NCBI GenBank assembly: GCA_003024175.1
Contig: MDYQ01000165.1
Coordinates: 102,024 to 166,023 of the forward strand
From: Planoprotostelium fungivorum
Lineage: Eukaryota > Evosea > Variosea > Cavosteliida > Cavosteliaceae
DNA: 64,000 nt
Direction of reading: 5' to 3'
Each line of letters begins with the position of its first letter. The stretch's first letter is position 1. The notes beneath the pieces are model-generated. The model was given only the letters and a program-made list of their open reading frames with translations. It was not told where the DNA came from and made no database searches. Shown here piece after piece: positions 38,624 to 51,100 of the stretch. The translations under genes were made by a program, and so were the position numbers.

Positions 38624-40206
38624 ATGAAGAGGTCAGTCGAAACAGAGAGAGCTCAAAAGCATTCCGTGAAGCGATTCAGACCGAATGTGGACATCATCCT
38701 GAAGCCTCCAGAGATTCCACGTGGACCCGACATTACCTTGTCGTTCGAAGAGTTGATCGCCATCGGGCACTGTGTGGATCTCGTCTGGAATATTTACACA
38801 CCCAAAGTCTACATTGGAAGGGATGCCGTCGGTATCATCTTCCAACATCTCTTCTCCACCGCGACACCTTGTCCTGGCCACAATTTCCCCTGGAATACCA
38901 TCAAGTGCTGCAGGTACTGTCTCTTACACGATAAATTATCCATTCCATACTGATCACGTGTAGATCGGCCTGGCTTCAAGACTGGTACAACGTTCAGTTG
39001 GTCTGCAGAGAGTGGAGAGATCTAGCGAAAGACATTGTCGATCCTTCATTCTGCAACAACTGGCCCATCGTCCAAGCCGCTCGAAAGAATTCTGTAGAGA
39101 GCGTCAGGTACATCTCGTTTCGTTTCGTCAAAGAGTAATGAATGCATGCAGGTCACTGCTGCGATCGGGGAGGGTGGACCCACACGTGGAGAACAACTGG
39201 GCCATCCGCAACGCCATCAACATGGGAAACTTGGAGATGTTGAAACTCTTATGTCAACATGGAGGTGCAGACAACTTTGTGCCTTCTGTCGAGGAGCTCA
39301 GTGGCTGTGCGTGTCTTAACCGAGTCGATGTCTTTAGAGAGATACACAGCCAGTTTAAGGTGTGGAGGTACACATGGTTTCTCTTCTGATGAACATGCAG
39401 GTTGATTGGTCCATGAATGATAATCAGATCTTAAAGGTGGCTGCATCATCGGGAGCTGAAGAACTGGTCTTGATGTTGTTGGAGAACCATCAAGTGGTTC
39501 AAAGAGGAGGTCTTACAACTGCCTTCTTATCTTCACTCGACGGTGACGTTAACCCATCGTATCTCATGTCTGATGGAATCAGGTAATCACCTCGAACTGT
39601 CTTGTCTCCTCTCTTCTTTCGAAGAATTTGACGCTCAAGGCTCTTCCTTTCTTGGACTTTTGGCTGCAATCAAGAACGGCAATGCAGAAGCAGTGAGCCT
39701 GATCTTGTGTGACGACCGCATCGATGTGTCCACTACCCTCTCCTCACAGCCACATGGACATTTCCAATTACTTCGGTGTGAAGAGTGATGTCATCTCATT
39801 CTCATTCGAAATCAGCGCCGCCATCGTGAGTAGACACGAACACACCATCTCCCTCTTATTAGACCAAACCTCTATAGACTTCTTGACCAATGATGCCATC
39901 AATCATGCATTCGTGTTGGCCGCCGAACTGGGAGAGATGCAGGTGAGGACAACCGTATCAGATACAGGATGACCTCTACATCAGGCACTCATGGTGTTAT
40001 TGAACGATCCCCGAGTGGACCCCACCTTCTCAAACAATGAAGCATACAAGAGAGCCATGAGCCACGGCTTCAGTTACATCGGTGACTTCCTCGTCGATCG
40101 CCATGAGGGAGTCGCAGTGTTGGCAACGGTGGCACAAGTCACGAGAGAAGAGGAGGAGCGGGAACAGAGAGAAGAGGAGAGACAGAGAGGAGAGGGAGGA
40201 TTGTAA
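38624..40206 (+). CDS. F-box-like protein with ankyrin-like repeats
   Basis: Seven exons (38624-38913, 38964-39107, 39152-39359, 39401-39542, 39583-39775, 39816-39942, 39985-40206) encode 441 residues. An F-box-like segment lies near residues 70-125 (DAVGIIFQHLF, then WYNVQLVCREWRDLAKDIV). It is followed by degenerate ankyrin-type helix pairs: VRSLLRSGRVDPHVENNWAI, NMGNLEMLKLLCQHG, SGAEELVLMLLENHQV, NGNAEAVSLILCDDRIDV and MVLLNDPRVDPTFSNNEA. This layout is common in large amoeba repertoires. F-box proteins are usually SCF ubiquitin-ligase adaptors, but the target is unknown. The tail is a charged Glu/Arg run. The first ATG is used as start, with an open frame continuing upstream without another ATG. 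Confidence 0.72.
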
Positions 40207-40283
40207 AGAAATATGTTGCAGATGATGAACATAAACATTAGATGATGAGATGTGTTTCGATGATCGTCTCGTGCGTGAACAAA

Positions 40284-40402
40284 AGCTACGACACGATGGA
40301 TTCCCGTGCGGTCTCCCATCACAGTATTAGCACCGCCCACGACTGCTTGCCTTACGAGTTCGGAATGGGTTCGTGGATTTTCAATCAGGTATGATCGTAG
40401 CT
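40284..40402 (-). rRNA. 5S ribosomal RNA
   Basis: About 119 nt on the minus strand. The ends pair perfectly (GCTACGA with TCGTAGC). Inside are the conserved loop sequence CGAACTCG, GTGGGCGGTGCTAATACTG, and the internal control region GATGGGAGACCGCACGGGAAT. A TTTT Pol III terminator follows directly. It is a single isolated copy between the F-box/ankyrin gene and another ankyrin gene, with no other rRNA in the window. Confidence 0.93.
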
Positions 40403-40572
40403 GTTCGATTGGTTGCCTGCTGCTCACTACACCTCTTCGTGACGTCACACAGAGCAGAATGGATGCTTCAAAGAGGTTGCGACAGAATAAAGCTCTGATA
40501 AATAAATTTAACGTGTCTCATTTGTTTCCTGTGAACTTCCCGTGGTGTTGACGTCATCGTGAAAAAAGAGCT

Positions 40573-42225
40573 CTAACCGATCAGTTTGGAGCAGTATTCA
40601 AAGTACTCTTTCATGTTCCTCGTTGGATCCTTCAGGATCTGTTCCGTTCTCTTCTCTTCTAATGAAAATTGTAGATCACTGAAGAACATGGTTAGCCGAT
40701 GGATCAGATGATGGATGTGATGATGATGATGATGCGATGCATCGCTCACTCTTCATCATCTGAAGCCATGGGAGAGACACTGAACTGACTGACTTCCTCC
40801 GGCTCTTCCACTCTGGGAGTCGATCCCCTCAGATCAAACGACCTGCCTCCCTCAACAAAAACTCTAAAATAAAATAAATACCTCGCCCAACTCGAGGCCG
40901 TGTCTGTGTGGTCTCCCGCCGAGTGAAGGTTGGTGATGGCACTGTAAAGAGTCAGCGATGTGTCTCTGATGTACTGTACTCACGATATTAGATTGTAGAT
41001 TTCTTCAAATCCAGCCTTCAGTGCTGATTGTGCTGCAGTTTCTCCCTCGCAGTTCTCAACGTCTGTCTTTGCACCTCTCTCTAGAATCATCTCCACGAAG
41101 GAAGCGTCTCCTTTTCTCGCCGCCAAGTGTAAGGCAGTATCTCCACTGTTCTTTCTTCAATATTTCTTCTTCTAATTCATCTTCTATCTCTTCTATTTCT
41201 TCTTTCAAATGTTTCTTTGATTGTCGATTTTCTCGTTTTGGATTTCGTAAGATGAGATGATGAAGAAGATGAAAAGATTTCAAGTGTCCTCACCTCTTCA
41301 AGTTGAGCGTCTCCACTTTCGCTCCCTTCTCGAGTAATTTTCGGGCACCTGATGCAAAAATCAATCTCAAATAGAAAGAGAAATTCTCACCAAGCAGATA
41401 ATCGAGCACGATGGATTCCATGAGAGGTGTCTGAGGTGCACAAGCGGGTGACTCTAAATTGATGGGATACTTAAGCATCTCGAACAGCATCTCGTCACTC
41501 TGGAAGGCCAAGACGTGCCAAAGAGGACTCCTGGACTCTCATTAGATACAAACTCACGCCAGACTTCATCCCACCTGGAATGTTCATCCAAAATGGTGCT
41601 GTCCGCTCCCGCCTTTAAGAGGGAAGAGACCATACGAAGATTTTTCCTACCTACGGCGACATGCAAGGCCGTCTTCTTTCCCCGGTTCTGAAAACTGATG
41701 GAGGTTTCAGATGATCATTATCGTGAAGTGGTGATCTCTCACTTGGGATTACCACTCCAACGCAGTAGAATGTCTATGCATTCGTAGTTGACTGCGTCGC
41801 AGGCCAAGTGCAGTGCAGAATCTCCCGTATCGTCGTCCTTGGCATTAATGAGGGAGAAGATGGTCAGCTTCTTCTTCCCCTGCGAGAAATCAATCCGGTG
41901 AGTAAAGAGGATGGAGACATACCTGCTCCTCCTTTTTGAATGCCTTCTCTAGCAACTTGTCTAACGTGGCTATATCTCCCGTCAAGGCAGCAACCAGTAA
42001 CTTGGTTCCACGTTTGTGTGTGCTGCATCTGAACGATAGATCAGAAACCATATCTTCCCATCGTCTTCACCTCAAGAACTCTTTCCTCTGTCGAGGTAGG
42101 ATCTGGTTGGAGGATTGCGATCTCCTCGCCACAGGATCCGTCTGAGATCTATTGTTTCTCAACGATCCATGAGAGAACAACTGCTTCTTCTGTCCTCCTG
42201 TCAGCCGCAGGGAGAGGTGAGACAT
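40573..42225 (-). CDS. Ankyrin repeat protein
   Basis: Ten exons (42225-42071, 42028-41923, 41879-41743, 41694-41575, 41530-41391, 41348-41294, 41154-40984, 40941-40882, 40863-40750, 40678-40573) encode 387 residues. The N-terminal 55 residues are basic. At least four ankyrin units follow: DTGDSALHLACDAVNYECID, GKKTALHVAVGRKNLRMVSS with LLKAGADS, a diverged RSPLWHVLAFQSDEMLF, and SGDTALHLAARKGDASFVEM with ILERGAKTDV. A Ser/Glu-rich stretch and a short helical tail (NMKEYFEYCSKLIG) end the protein. It is an adaptor by inference, with no catalytic domain seen. Confidence 0.8.
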
Positions 42226-42425
42226 CGATGATCTAGTTCTAATGCTGTTCGTCTTCGCTTTCTCGCGTGCCTTCGCGTTGATTTGGAAGTTTCTCCATTC
42301 TTCTCACCTGCCAGACGTCGAGCCTGTCAAATCATCATTTACTCCCGCTTTTTTATCGCGGATATTTTTCTCCCAACGGTTAGACTTAATAGACTCTTCA
42401 TCATGATGACAACAACCTCTCCTCT

Positions 42426-45400
42426 TTATTGGTCCAAGAGGGCGTCGATCTCGTCGACGTTCTGTTTCCACCTCTTCCTCTCGACAGTGTTCATGGTCTT
42501 CACCTGAGCTGGGCCAGCCTGACGTGGGGGGGTGTGGGGCTGATTCTGACTGTTTTCCTTGTCTTCTGTTGTGGTTCTTTCTGATTTCTGCGCTTTCGTG
42601 GGCGCGACGCTCTTGCGAAAGGTGGGAACGGCTGGTTTTCTCGTGTTGGCTTCCACCTGCATGACGTCAGACACCATCATCATCGTCTTTAGACGTGAGC
42701 TCACGGAGTTGTCTGATAGTCTCTTGCTATCGGCGATACGGTTCTTCGGGAGGGGCTTGGGTGCTGCCACCTGCGATGGTCGATCGGATGCATCACGTTT
42801 AGACGTTACCTTCTCGGTGGAGACTCTCTTCACTGCGGTGGGTCGCTCGCTCGCGGGTCTCTTGACTGGAGCGGATTTCTTCGCTTGAGAAGAGGAAGGA
42901 GAGATGTCGGTGCTGCAGTTCATCGCCTGCATGATGGAAGCGAGGACGTTGTTGACGATGTCATCCGACACCTTTAGACATTCAGTCTCGTGTTCCCGTG
43001 GCACCTTCATCTCACCTCGATGGAAGCGTCGAGATTGGGAGGTGTGTCCTTCTGAGTTGGCTTCTCAACTGATTTCCTCTGTACTGCATTGGTAGTGGAG
43101 GTAGGTACAGGTGGTTTTCTCATCGGTTTCTCTGTGGAAGCTCTGGAGGGTACGGGTGGTTTACGAGCCACTGCTTCTTGCTTCGTGCCCTGCACCTACG
43201 TCCCAATTAAATGAAATAAAACCGAATAAAAGAGAACCACATCCGGAGGACAGATACAATAAGATGAAATAAAATGCTCACGCTCTTGGGGGATACTCGC
43301 GTTGTAGATCCAATGCTTGTCTTCTTCACTTGTGACGTCAGTTGAGTCGATTCGCTAGAGGGCCTCTTCGTTGTAGATGGACGAGCTGAAGCTGTACTGG
43401 GCTTCTTCACCACCGTGGTCGCATTCGATTGCGACTTTTCCACGGATTTCGCTGGGACGATGGTGGGCGATCGATCTACAACGGACACTCGAGAGGAGTT
43501 GAGGGTAGACTGAGTGGGTGGTTAAAAAATGAAATAAAATAGAATAAATCACATTTTCGTCTTCGCTGTCTGAAACGATTCTCCTACGGTTGACCTTCTT
43601 CACTTGTGACTGATTCTGTTGTAGATGAGACAGTGAAGAAGTCTATAGGCTCACCATCTCCTCGCTCTCTCTTGCGACCTCCTTCTTCTGCACCACTGGC
43701 TTCTCTGCCTTCTTTTGTACCACTGACTTCTCTTCCTTCTTTTGAACCACTGGCACCTCTCTCTTCTTCTGTACTACGGGTGCTTCTCTCTTCTGAGCTA
43801 TCTCCTTCTTGTCTTGTCTCTCTTCATTCTTCTCTTCCTCCCTCCTCTGGTCCTTCTTCACGTCCACTACAATTCGACTCGACTGTCCTCCGTTAACACA
43901 CTCCTCTTCCTCCTCCTCACCTCTCTTGTCTCCTCTTCACTCTCTTCGTCTGATACGATCCTTCTCTTCTGTACCGTTCTCTGTGGTTGTCTCGTTGTAG
44001 ATGGCTTCGGTCTCTCTTCCTCGGATTCCTATCGACTGTCAGTCATCGTGATGAGGGACGAGAGGTACCGATTCTGATTCCAACTCGGACTCCGACTCCG
44101 ACTCCGATTCCGACTCCTACTATTCGTTTAGCTAGAAGAATAAAATAGAATAAAATGATGACCTCTGATTCAGAGACGACTCTTCTCTTGGCTGCAGGGC
44201 GTGGTGCTGCTTTTCTGGCCGGTCGACTGGGTCTGGTGGGTTCCTGTACAAAATGAGTCATCGAACACTGTCGTTCTACAACGGACCTCTTCCTCAGATG
44301 ATTCATCCTCCTCTACCTTGGATGCCAACTTCACTTGCACCTTTCTTTCATTCAGTCTTCAATACCTTTCACTTCTCTCACCTCTTCCCTCTCTGGCTCT
44401 TCTGATGCCTGAGGGACAACCTGCACGAAGATGAGATCGTTTTATTCCATTTCATTTCTCGTCTCTCACCTCGTCATCAGAGACCACCTTGGATGATCTG
44501 GCTTTGGGTCTATCTACAACGCTCTCCTCTCGTTCAGATTCCACTTCTGACTCCTATTCCGAGTCATTCCAACTCTTCCGTCCACCTCACCGTCTCGGAT
44601 TCCGACTCCATTTCGGACTCGGACTCGGACTCCACCTTCTTGACCTTCTTCCCCCTCTTGACAGCGACCTTCACTACTCTCTTCTCTTTCTTCTCTTCTC
44701 TCTCCGTTCTCTTTCTCTCAATCTTCTCTTCATCCAACCGCTGTAAGCTGTCGATCTCTTTCTCTCCCTCTTCTTCTGACTCTGACTCCTCCGCGGGTAA
44801 CTGTTTGACGATGCGAGCGAGGGACTTGGTGGCCATGACATCTTTGAATGATATCTTCTCGATGAGACGACGTACACGTGACATCGATTTGGATTGGAAA
44901 GGAAGGACTGAAGCGAAGAGGTGGACCTGTCGGCAGAGGATCTACAACGAGTCAGACGTCTCGTCTACAACGAGGCAGGCCCACCTTTCCGTCTTGACCT
45001 TGTGAGAGGATCTCGGTGCACATGGCAGCGAACATGTCGATGACGTCATCGTTTGGTGAATTGTCGTTGGCGTTGTTCTGTAGCTTGTTGCGGTCACAAT
45101 GGAACAAGAAGAATTGGATGAGATTGGGGAGGGAGATGTCTCTCAAGGTGGAACCCACTGGCTCGTTGTAGATGGTCGACAGGGTGGTCTCGAATGACTT
45201 GGCCAGAGTGGATTGATGTTCCTTGGAGGTAGAGGACATGATGGTGTAGAAGACAGTGAGACACTGTCTAAGAGATAGGATGTCCTCCGTCTCTGGGTGG
45301 AAGAATTCCAAGTTCATCTTGGCCAAGATCTGGTCGATTGAGAAACAATAAAACGAAATAAATGCCCGCACCTTTTCGTCCGTGCAGACTCGGTAGGCAA

Positions 45401-47763
45401 ATAATTTGGAAAATCCCTCTACAACGAGTGATCTCAATTCGTTGTGCTCACAGCCGATCATGCCCGATAGTTTTTGGATCGTCTCAATCAATTGATCCTC
45501 CGCCAGGTCCTTACCAAACAACAACAGACAGTCGAATATGGAGCGTAACGATGCGTACTGCACGGCCTCTTCCTCTTCATCCAATGAATCGATCAGCGTG
45601 TGCAAATGAGCCCTCGCGGCATCTACTCGACTCAGTCGTGTCTCGTTGTAGATGGACGTGTCACCTGGGCTGTTGAGACAGTACAGACCGAGGCAGCGTA
45701 GTGCAGAGCTCTTTACGACCAAGTGTTCGTTCTGCAGTTGTGGGTGGATAACTTCGTCGAACAATTCTCCTGCCACGGAAGATCTTCGGTTCGTCTTCTC
45801 CAATAGATTCTCGCTGAGGGTCAAGATACGCAGTTTGATCTGCTCGGCGAGTACCTGTGGGGATGATCAGTACGTCATGTCATCACGAGGGAGATCATGA
45901 TCATCAGTTGATGATCAAGTGGGACCATGATCAGATGATGATCATGAAGGACGGTGGTCACGATGTCACCTCTTTCATCTCCAATCGTTCTTGTGGAAGA
46001 TTCGGATCCAACTGCAACACCTCCAAATGTCCCTTCAGCTCTGAGATGGCTTCCCTGCACATCCTGCACCGCATGACTCCACTGTCACCCTCTCCTCTCA
46101 CCTCGTAAACTTTTCACGATCTGCCGTGAGATGATGGATGACGTTCAAAGCGGTCCAAACTAATTCTTCCGAAATCTCCAGGGCTCCACTCATACCACCT
46201 GTACACGTCACCAAAACGATCGATTGTCTCGTTGTAGATGGATGACTCACCCAGGGTGTCCAACAAGTGCCTCCTTCCGGCTTCGTCGCTGAGGTCGAGC
46301 GAGCGGCATCCCAGCAGGAGCTGCTTCGTGATGAATTCTGACTCTTCATCCTGCGTCTGCGACTGCGAGGACAAGTAGTTGCTGAAAGATTCCAAGTGAG
46401 TGGGGGAGACACGCTCTAAGGCTTCGTGGTCGACTGACTGTTGGTAGTTGTTTAGAGAGGGGAAGAGTGATTGTGATGGTGATGATCGACGTGATGGTGA
46501 TACAGAGATGTGATGATGGATGCATCCGGCGTGATGATGCGACGTGTGAAGAAGTGTGATGTTGTTGATGTGATGGACATGATGCGAAGAGATCATGATG
46601 ATCATCACCTGAGCTGATCTGAGGTGAGCGCAGTAGACACGCCACAGAATGGCAGACTCAGTTGTGAACTGCTCAAAGGAGAAGTGGTGGGTGGGTGTCA
46701 CTCGTGCGAACATTGCACGGAGCATCTTCTCCACCGACTCTTCTGATTCTTGTACGTCAAAGTATTTCAAAAACTGGAATTTAATCTCATTTAAACTTTT
46801 CGAGAAGGGTGATCTCACCTTGATGTAGTCTCCACTCAGAGATGACAACCAACAGTCACACAAAAGATCCACACAGACCTCCCTCACTTTCTCTGACCTG
46901 ATCTAAATTTGAGTCTCCGATCCGATGATGGACATCATCACCTGTCCTTCAGCCCGTTGTCGATGAGTTCCGATCGTTGAGAGATGCTCAACACTTTGAT
47001 GTTCACTTTGGACTTGAGAATCGTGTAAGCTTGGATTCGAACGGCTTCATTGGTGTCTTTGGTCCTTCTGATGATGTGACCGACTGTTCTCTTGGTGGTT
47101 CCCATGCTGTTGAGAACCGCTCTTCTGACATCACTGGAAGACGATGAGAGGGAGAGCAGGTGAATCGACTGCTCACACGCTGGGATCACATTCTAACATT
47201 CGAATGTACTCTTGAATGACGGGATCATCCTCTTGTGAAGGATCTTGAAGTCGAGAGAGGGCTATCGTGGATTGAGCTCTGATGATGGGGACTTTATCTC
47301 TCGTTCTCGCCGACATCTTCTCCAACAGCCGATTCCAGAGGGAATCACTGGGTGTGAAATCAACAATCAGACGAGATAGAAGATGTTCTCACCTCAAATC
47401 TGCATCGGGAGCCAGTCCATTGATGATTCCAGCGACGATTTGAGTCGATCGAAACCGTACTGACTTCTCTTTCGAAGCTGAACACTTGAGAGCGTATTCT
47501 AATATCCAAACACATGTCTGGAGTGTTCCCTCCGTCCCCGTCTCATCTTGCAGAGTGGCGAATGAGACAATGAAACTGATCAGACGTTCTATAGAGGGCT
47601 CTCTCTTGAAGATAACCAATATGGGTTTCAGAAATCGTTTCAAGATGGTTTGAAACTTCTGAGGATCTTGTGATTGGACGGCTCGCAGAGAGACGGCGGC
47701 CTTACGATGGCACGCAAACGTCCTCTGGACTTGGTGAAGGATCTCGATGGTCCTCTCCTCCAT
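42426..47763 (-). CDS. NCAPG: Condensin complex subunit CAP-G (HEAT repeat)
   Basis: CAP-G is a HEAT-repeat DNA-binding subunit of condensin, needed for mitotic chromosome compaction. Exons: 47763-47393, 47347-47177, 47133-46942, 46897-46819, 46773-46609, 46437-46251, 46198-46102, 46054-45970, 45854-45665, 45622-45372, 45329-44985, 44926-44591, 44553-44470, 44420-44382, 44340-44287, 44243-44163, 44116-44069, 44028-43921, 43882-43655, 43615-43553, 43509-43282, 43195-43016 and 42971-42426. That gives about 1360-1375 residues, the range reflecting a possible further 48-nt intron. The HEAT core matches family stretches such as DVRRAVLNSMGTTKRTVGHI, ARTRDKVPIIRAQSTIALSR and ASLRSIFDCLLLFGKDLAED. 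After about residue 760 comes a long charged tail with VVQKK repeats, Glu-Ser runs and Pro/Thr stretches, much longer than the animal tail. At least nine copies of the dispersed motif lie within this gene, in both introns and exons. Confidence 0.85.
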
Positions 47764-47878
47764 GTTGTGTGTTTCCGCTTCGAAGTTCGAGTTTGGCGGG
47801 AAAATTGTTTCATTGCAATAAGATAGTGTGCGTGTCAAATAGGGATACAATATGCGAATACCAAAGGTTCTATCAGTT

Positions 47879-47963
47879 GCCCGCCTAGCTCAGTCGGTAG
47901 AGCGCCAGGCTTTTACGAAATGTTGACACCTGGTGGTCGGGGGTTCGAGCCCCCCGGTGGGCG
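47879..47963 (+). tRNA. tRNA-Lys(TTT) with 12-nt intron
   Basis: The acceptor stem GCCCGCC pairs with GGTGGGC (one G-T), the D-arm is GCTCAGTCGGTAGAGC, and the anticodon stem CCAGG pairs with CCTGG. The T-arm is built on GGTTCGAGCC. The anticodon loop reads C-T-TTT-A, then a 12-nt intron at 47916-47927 (CGAAATGTTGAC) in the canonical position after base 37, then A38. The discriminator base is G, and a TTTT terminator follows at 47967. Confidence 0.93.
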
Positions 47964-48158
47964 TTCTTTTGTTGCCAAGACATCTTCACTTGTTCCATAT
48001 TCCCTTATTATGATCTTCCAACACTGCCTAGAAGAGAACACAGAACGTGGGAAGGCAGATCATTCTCAGTCTGTAGCAATCGATTTGGACGATAAGAAAC
48101 AACATCACATAGAAGACAACACTATTTATTCCCTCTTAAGAGATAGAGTCACCGCTCC

Positions 48159-51100
48159 TCAAGCGGACAACTTCCACAGGTCCTTGGGCTGATCGTCCGT
48201 AGCCTGAAGTCTTCCATCACTCTGAACAGAGACGTACTTCTTGTTGTCGTCCGCCTTGATGGCCCACAGTCCTCCATTCTTCTCAAAGGTAAAGAACTCC
48301 CATCCAGAGGGGCTTCCACGGTTGGCGATGAGAGGGGCTCCACCGTTGCCATCAGCGCTGGTGAACTGCTTCGTCTTCACGTCTTGAATGGAATAGACGT
48401 CTCTTCCTGAAATCTGAGCCACGACATAGGCGGTGGCATCTTTGCGGCTCGCCGCGAGCTTGAGGAAAGGATCGCTCGAGTTGGAGGTGACGAACTTGGC
48501 CGTGTTGTTGAGAGAAAAGTAGACGGTCTGGGTGGGCTTCAGGTTGCCTCCACCGTTGGTGGGCTCAATGGTCGTGGTGGGAGTCGTTGGCTTGGCGGTA
48601 GTTGGCTTGGCAGTCGTTGGCTTCGCTGTGGTGGGCTGAGCGGTGGTCGGCTTGGCTGTGGTGGGCTTGAGCGAAGTCGTGGGGAGGGGCTGAGGTGAAC
48701 CGTTGCCTGCGGCACCGAGATAGCCCAAGATGGAGGAGCAGAAACCGTTGCGATGGAGAGATTGATCCACGACAGGTCTTCCGTTGTGGAGGACCATGTT
48801 GGTGGAAGCCTTCGTGTTCAAGTTGTAGACGTAGACGCCGGGTCCAGCGCCGTCGGAGGTCTTCAAGTTGAACATGTTCGTTTGGCAGTCTTCACCCTTC
48901 AGACAGTCTTGGTTGTAGTTGTCGAAGAAGTTGTACTGCTCCACGGTGAGATGGAGCGGTGACGGGAATTGAGACTCACCAGGCCGGCACCGTACACGTA
49001 AATTCCGCGGGAATTCACGACATTGAGACCCCAAGCCATACCACAAGCGGCGTCCGATGCGTTGTTGCACTGGAAGACGGGATCGTTGTAGACGGAGTCA
49101 GAGAAGAAGGGAGCGGGTGCCTGAGGTGTTCCTGTACCCGTCAGTCGGTCACGTGATCTCGTCGACGTCGACACCTTGGTAGTAAGGTGTCTCGGTCTGA
49201 ATCATGGCCATGAGAACATTCTGAGCGTTCTGCAGACTGTACTGGTACAGAACGTTGTGCTCGGAGGCAGTTCCGTACATCCAAACTGGACCCTGTCTGC
49301 TCTCCACCAATATTCCTCTTCCACTGAAGATGGATGTCTGTCCGTCTCCATCTAAATCGTGATCGGCAGTCCATCTACAACGTTTCAACGCCACGAAATT
49401 CGAATGAAACTTACGCCCAGACGTTCTCGAGGTAAGCGGAGGAAGTAGCAGTGAGGTGAAGAAGAGTGTGAGCACCGTAACACTCTGGCTTGGGTGAAGC
49501 TAGAGAAGGACAATTTCCTCTCTGCATGTTGGTGCCGGCTGATCCACCGATTCGGAAGTGACTGTCCCAAAGTCCCGTGACACCTGGTGACGTTCAGATT
49601 CTGGCGGGAAGATGGAATTGGGACCTGGAGATCCGGCGGGATCGCGGATGTTCCATTCTACAACGATGGCTCCTCCGGTATTACCCGCAGTGTTGAATAT
49701 GATGTCTGATATCTCTGCATCAAGTATCAGCCTATCGCCTTCTATTTCTATAAATAGCCTCACCCGCAACACCCTCCTGACCGGGTAGACCGACTTGTAC
49801 GGCGGGTTTAGGGTTTCTGAAGTCGGCGAAGAAGTTTCCGGAGGCTTTGATCATGGCCCAGGCCTCTCCAACGATTCTGCTACCAGGGGGTACGAAGAGG
49901 GTGGAGGTGATGACATACTGTCCTGAGAAGAGTAAGAGACAAGTAAGAGAGACAAGAGAGAAGAGAGAGAAGAGAGAAGAGAGGATAAGATGAAGAGAAG
50001 AGAGAAGAGAGAATAAGATGAAGAGAGTGAAGAGAGAATAAGATGAAGAGAGAGAAGAGAGAAGAGAGAGTTACCGAAGGGGAAGTAGATGATCTTGCAG
50101 CCTGCGTACTTCTTTAGAATGGCAGTCAGAGCGGCAGTATCATCGCTGCTACCGTCTCCCTTCGCGCCTGACGATGAGTCAACTCCATCACATGACGATC
50201 ATCACGATCGCGATCACTCACCCTCATCCTTCACGTTGATGATGTCATTCACAGAGTACTGCTCGTATTGAGGTCTAGGTCTCTCGAAAAAGTATCCGTT
50301 GCTGGACAATAGGGGTCCGTTCTTAGGTACCTTTGGCAGAGCTCCGCGGAAAAAGTTGGCCGAATCGGAGGCGGCGTCTTTGACAAAATGTCCCTGGCCC
50401 CAGCTATCTACAACGGTCGTCTGCTGGCTACCCTGCCGAAAGTTCAGCGAAAAGCTTCCCGCCATTTTTCCTCACCGCGAGTAACGTCTCGCCCCACACG
50501 GTAGCTACCGTGGCGCCCACGTTAGTAATCTTCACGTTATCCAACAGCAGTGTTCCGGCAGTTACGGGCAGGGTGGTCGCGTTCATCGAAGTTCGAACGG
50601 CCACAGGGGTGTCTGTGAATTCAGCGTCGACTAAGAGGAGAGATCCAACTTGCTGGCCAGCGTTGGTGGTAGAGAGATCGATACCGACCTTGCAGTTGTG
50701 GAAGTTGACCGTCTGTGATGATGAGTGGTGAACGTGAGATGTTCTCACCTTGAACGTCCAGCCCCAGTTCCAGTTCATGAAGATGGCAGTGTTGGTGTTG
50801 TAGAAGGTCATGTTTCTGCTGGTGAACTGCTGAGTGCCCACCCACAGACCTGGAGGGGGTGAGTGAGATGAGATGACTGATCGAGACATTACCGTATTTT
50901 CCACCGTAGAAGATGAGATCGCTCATGAAGCCACCGCTGCCGTTCTCCATCCAGACACCTGTCAGTATCAGCATCAAGTCGAATGGATGTCTTTACCCTG
51001 GTGACCGCTGTTGGAGTCAGAGTTCATCTTGAAGACGATGTTAGTGAGAGAGGTGGCCTGGGCGACTTGCCAGTGAACTGCGACGATGTTGGTCGCGGCG

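Noticed and set aside
45600-45680. Reading the peptide DTSIYNETRLSRV as part of CAP-G
   Set aside because: Splicing out the 42-nt GT-AG segment gives a gapless fit to the family, so the peptide is more likely intronic.
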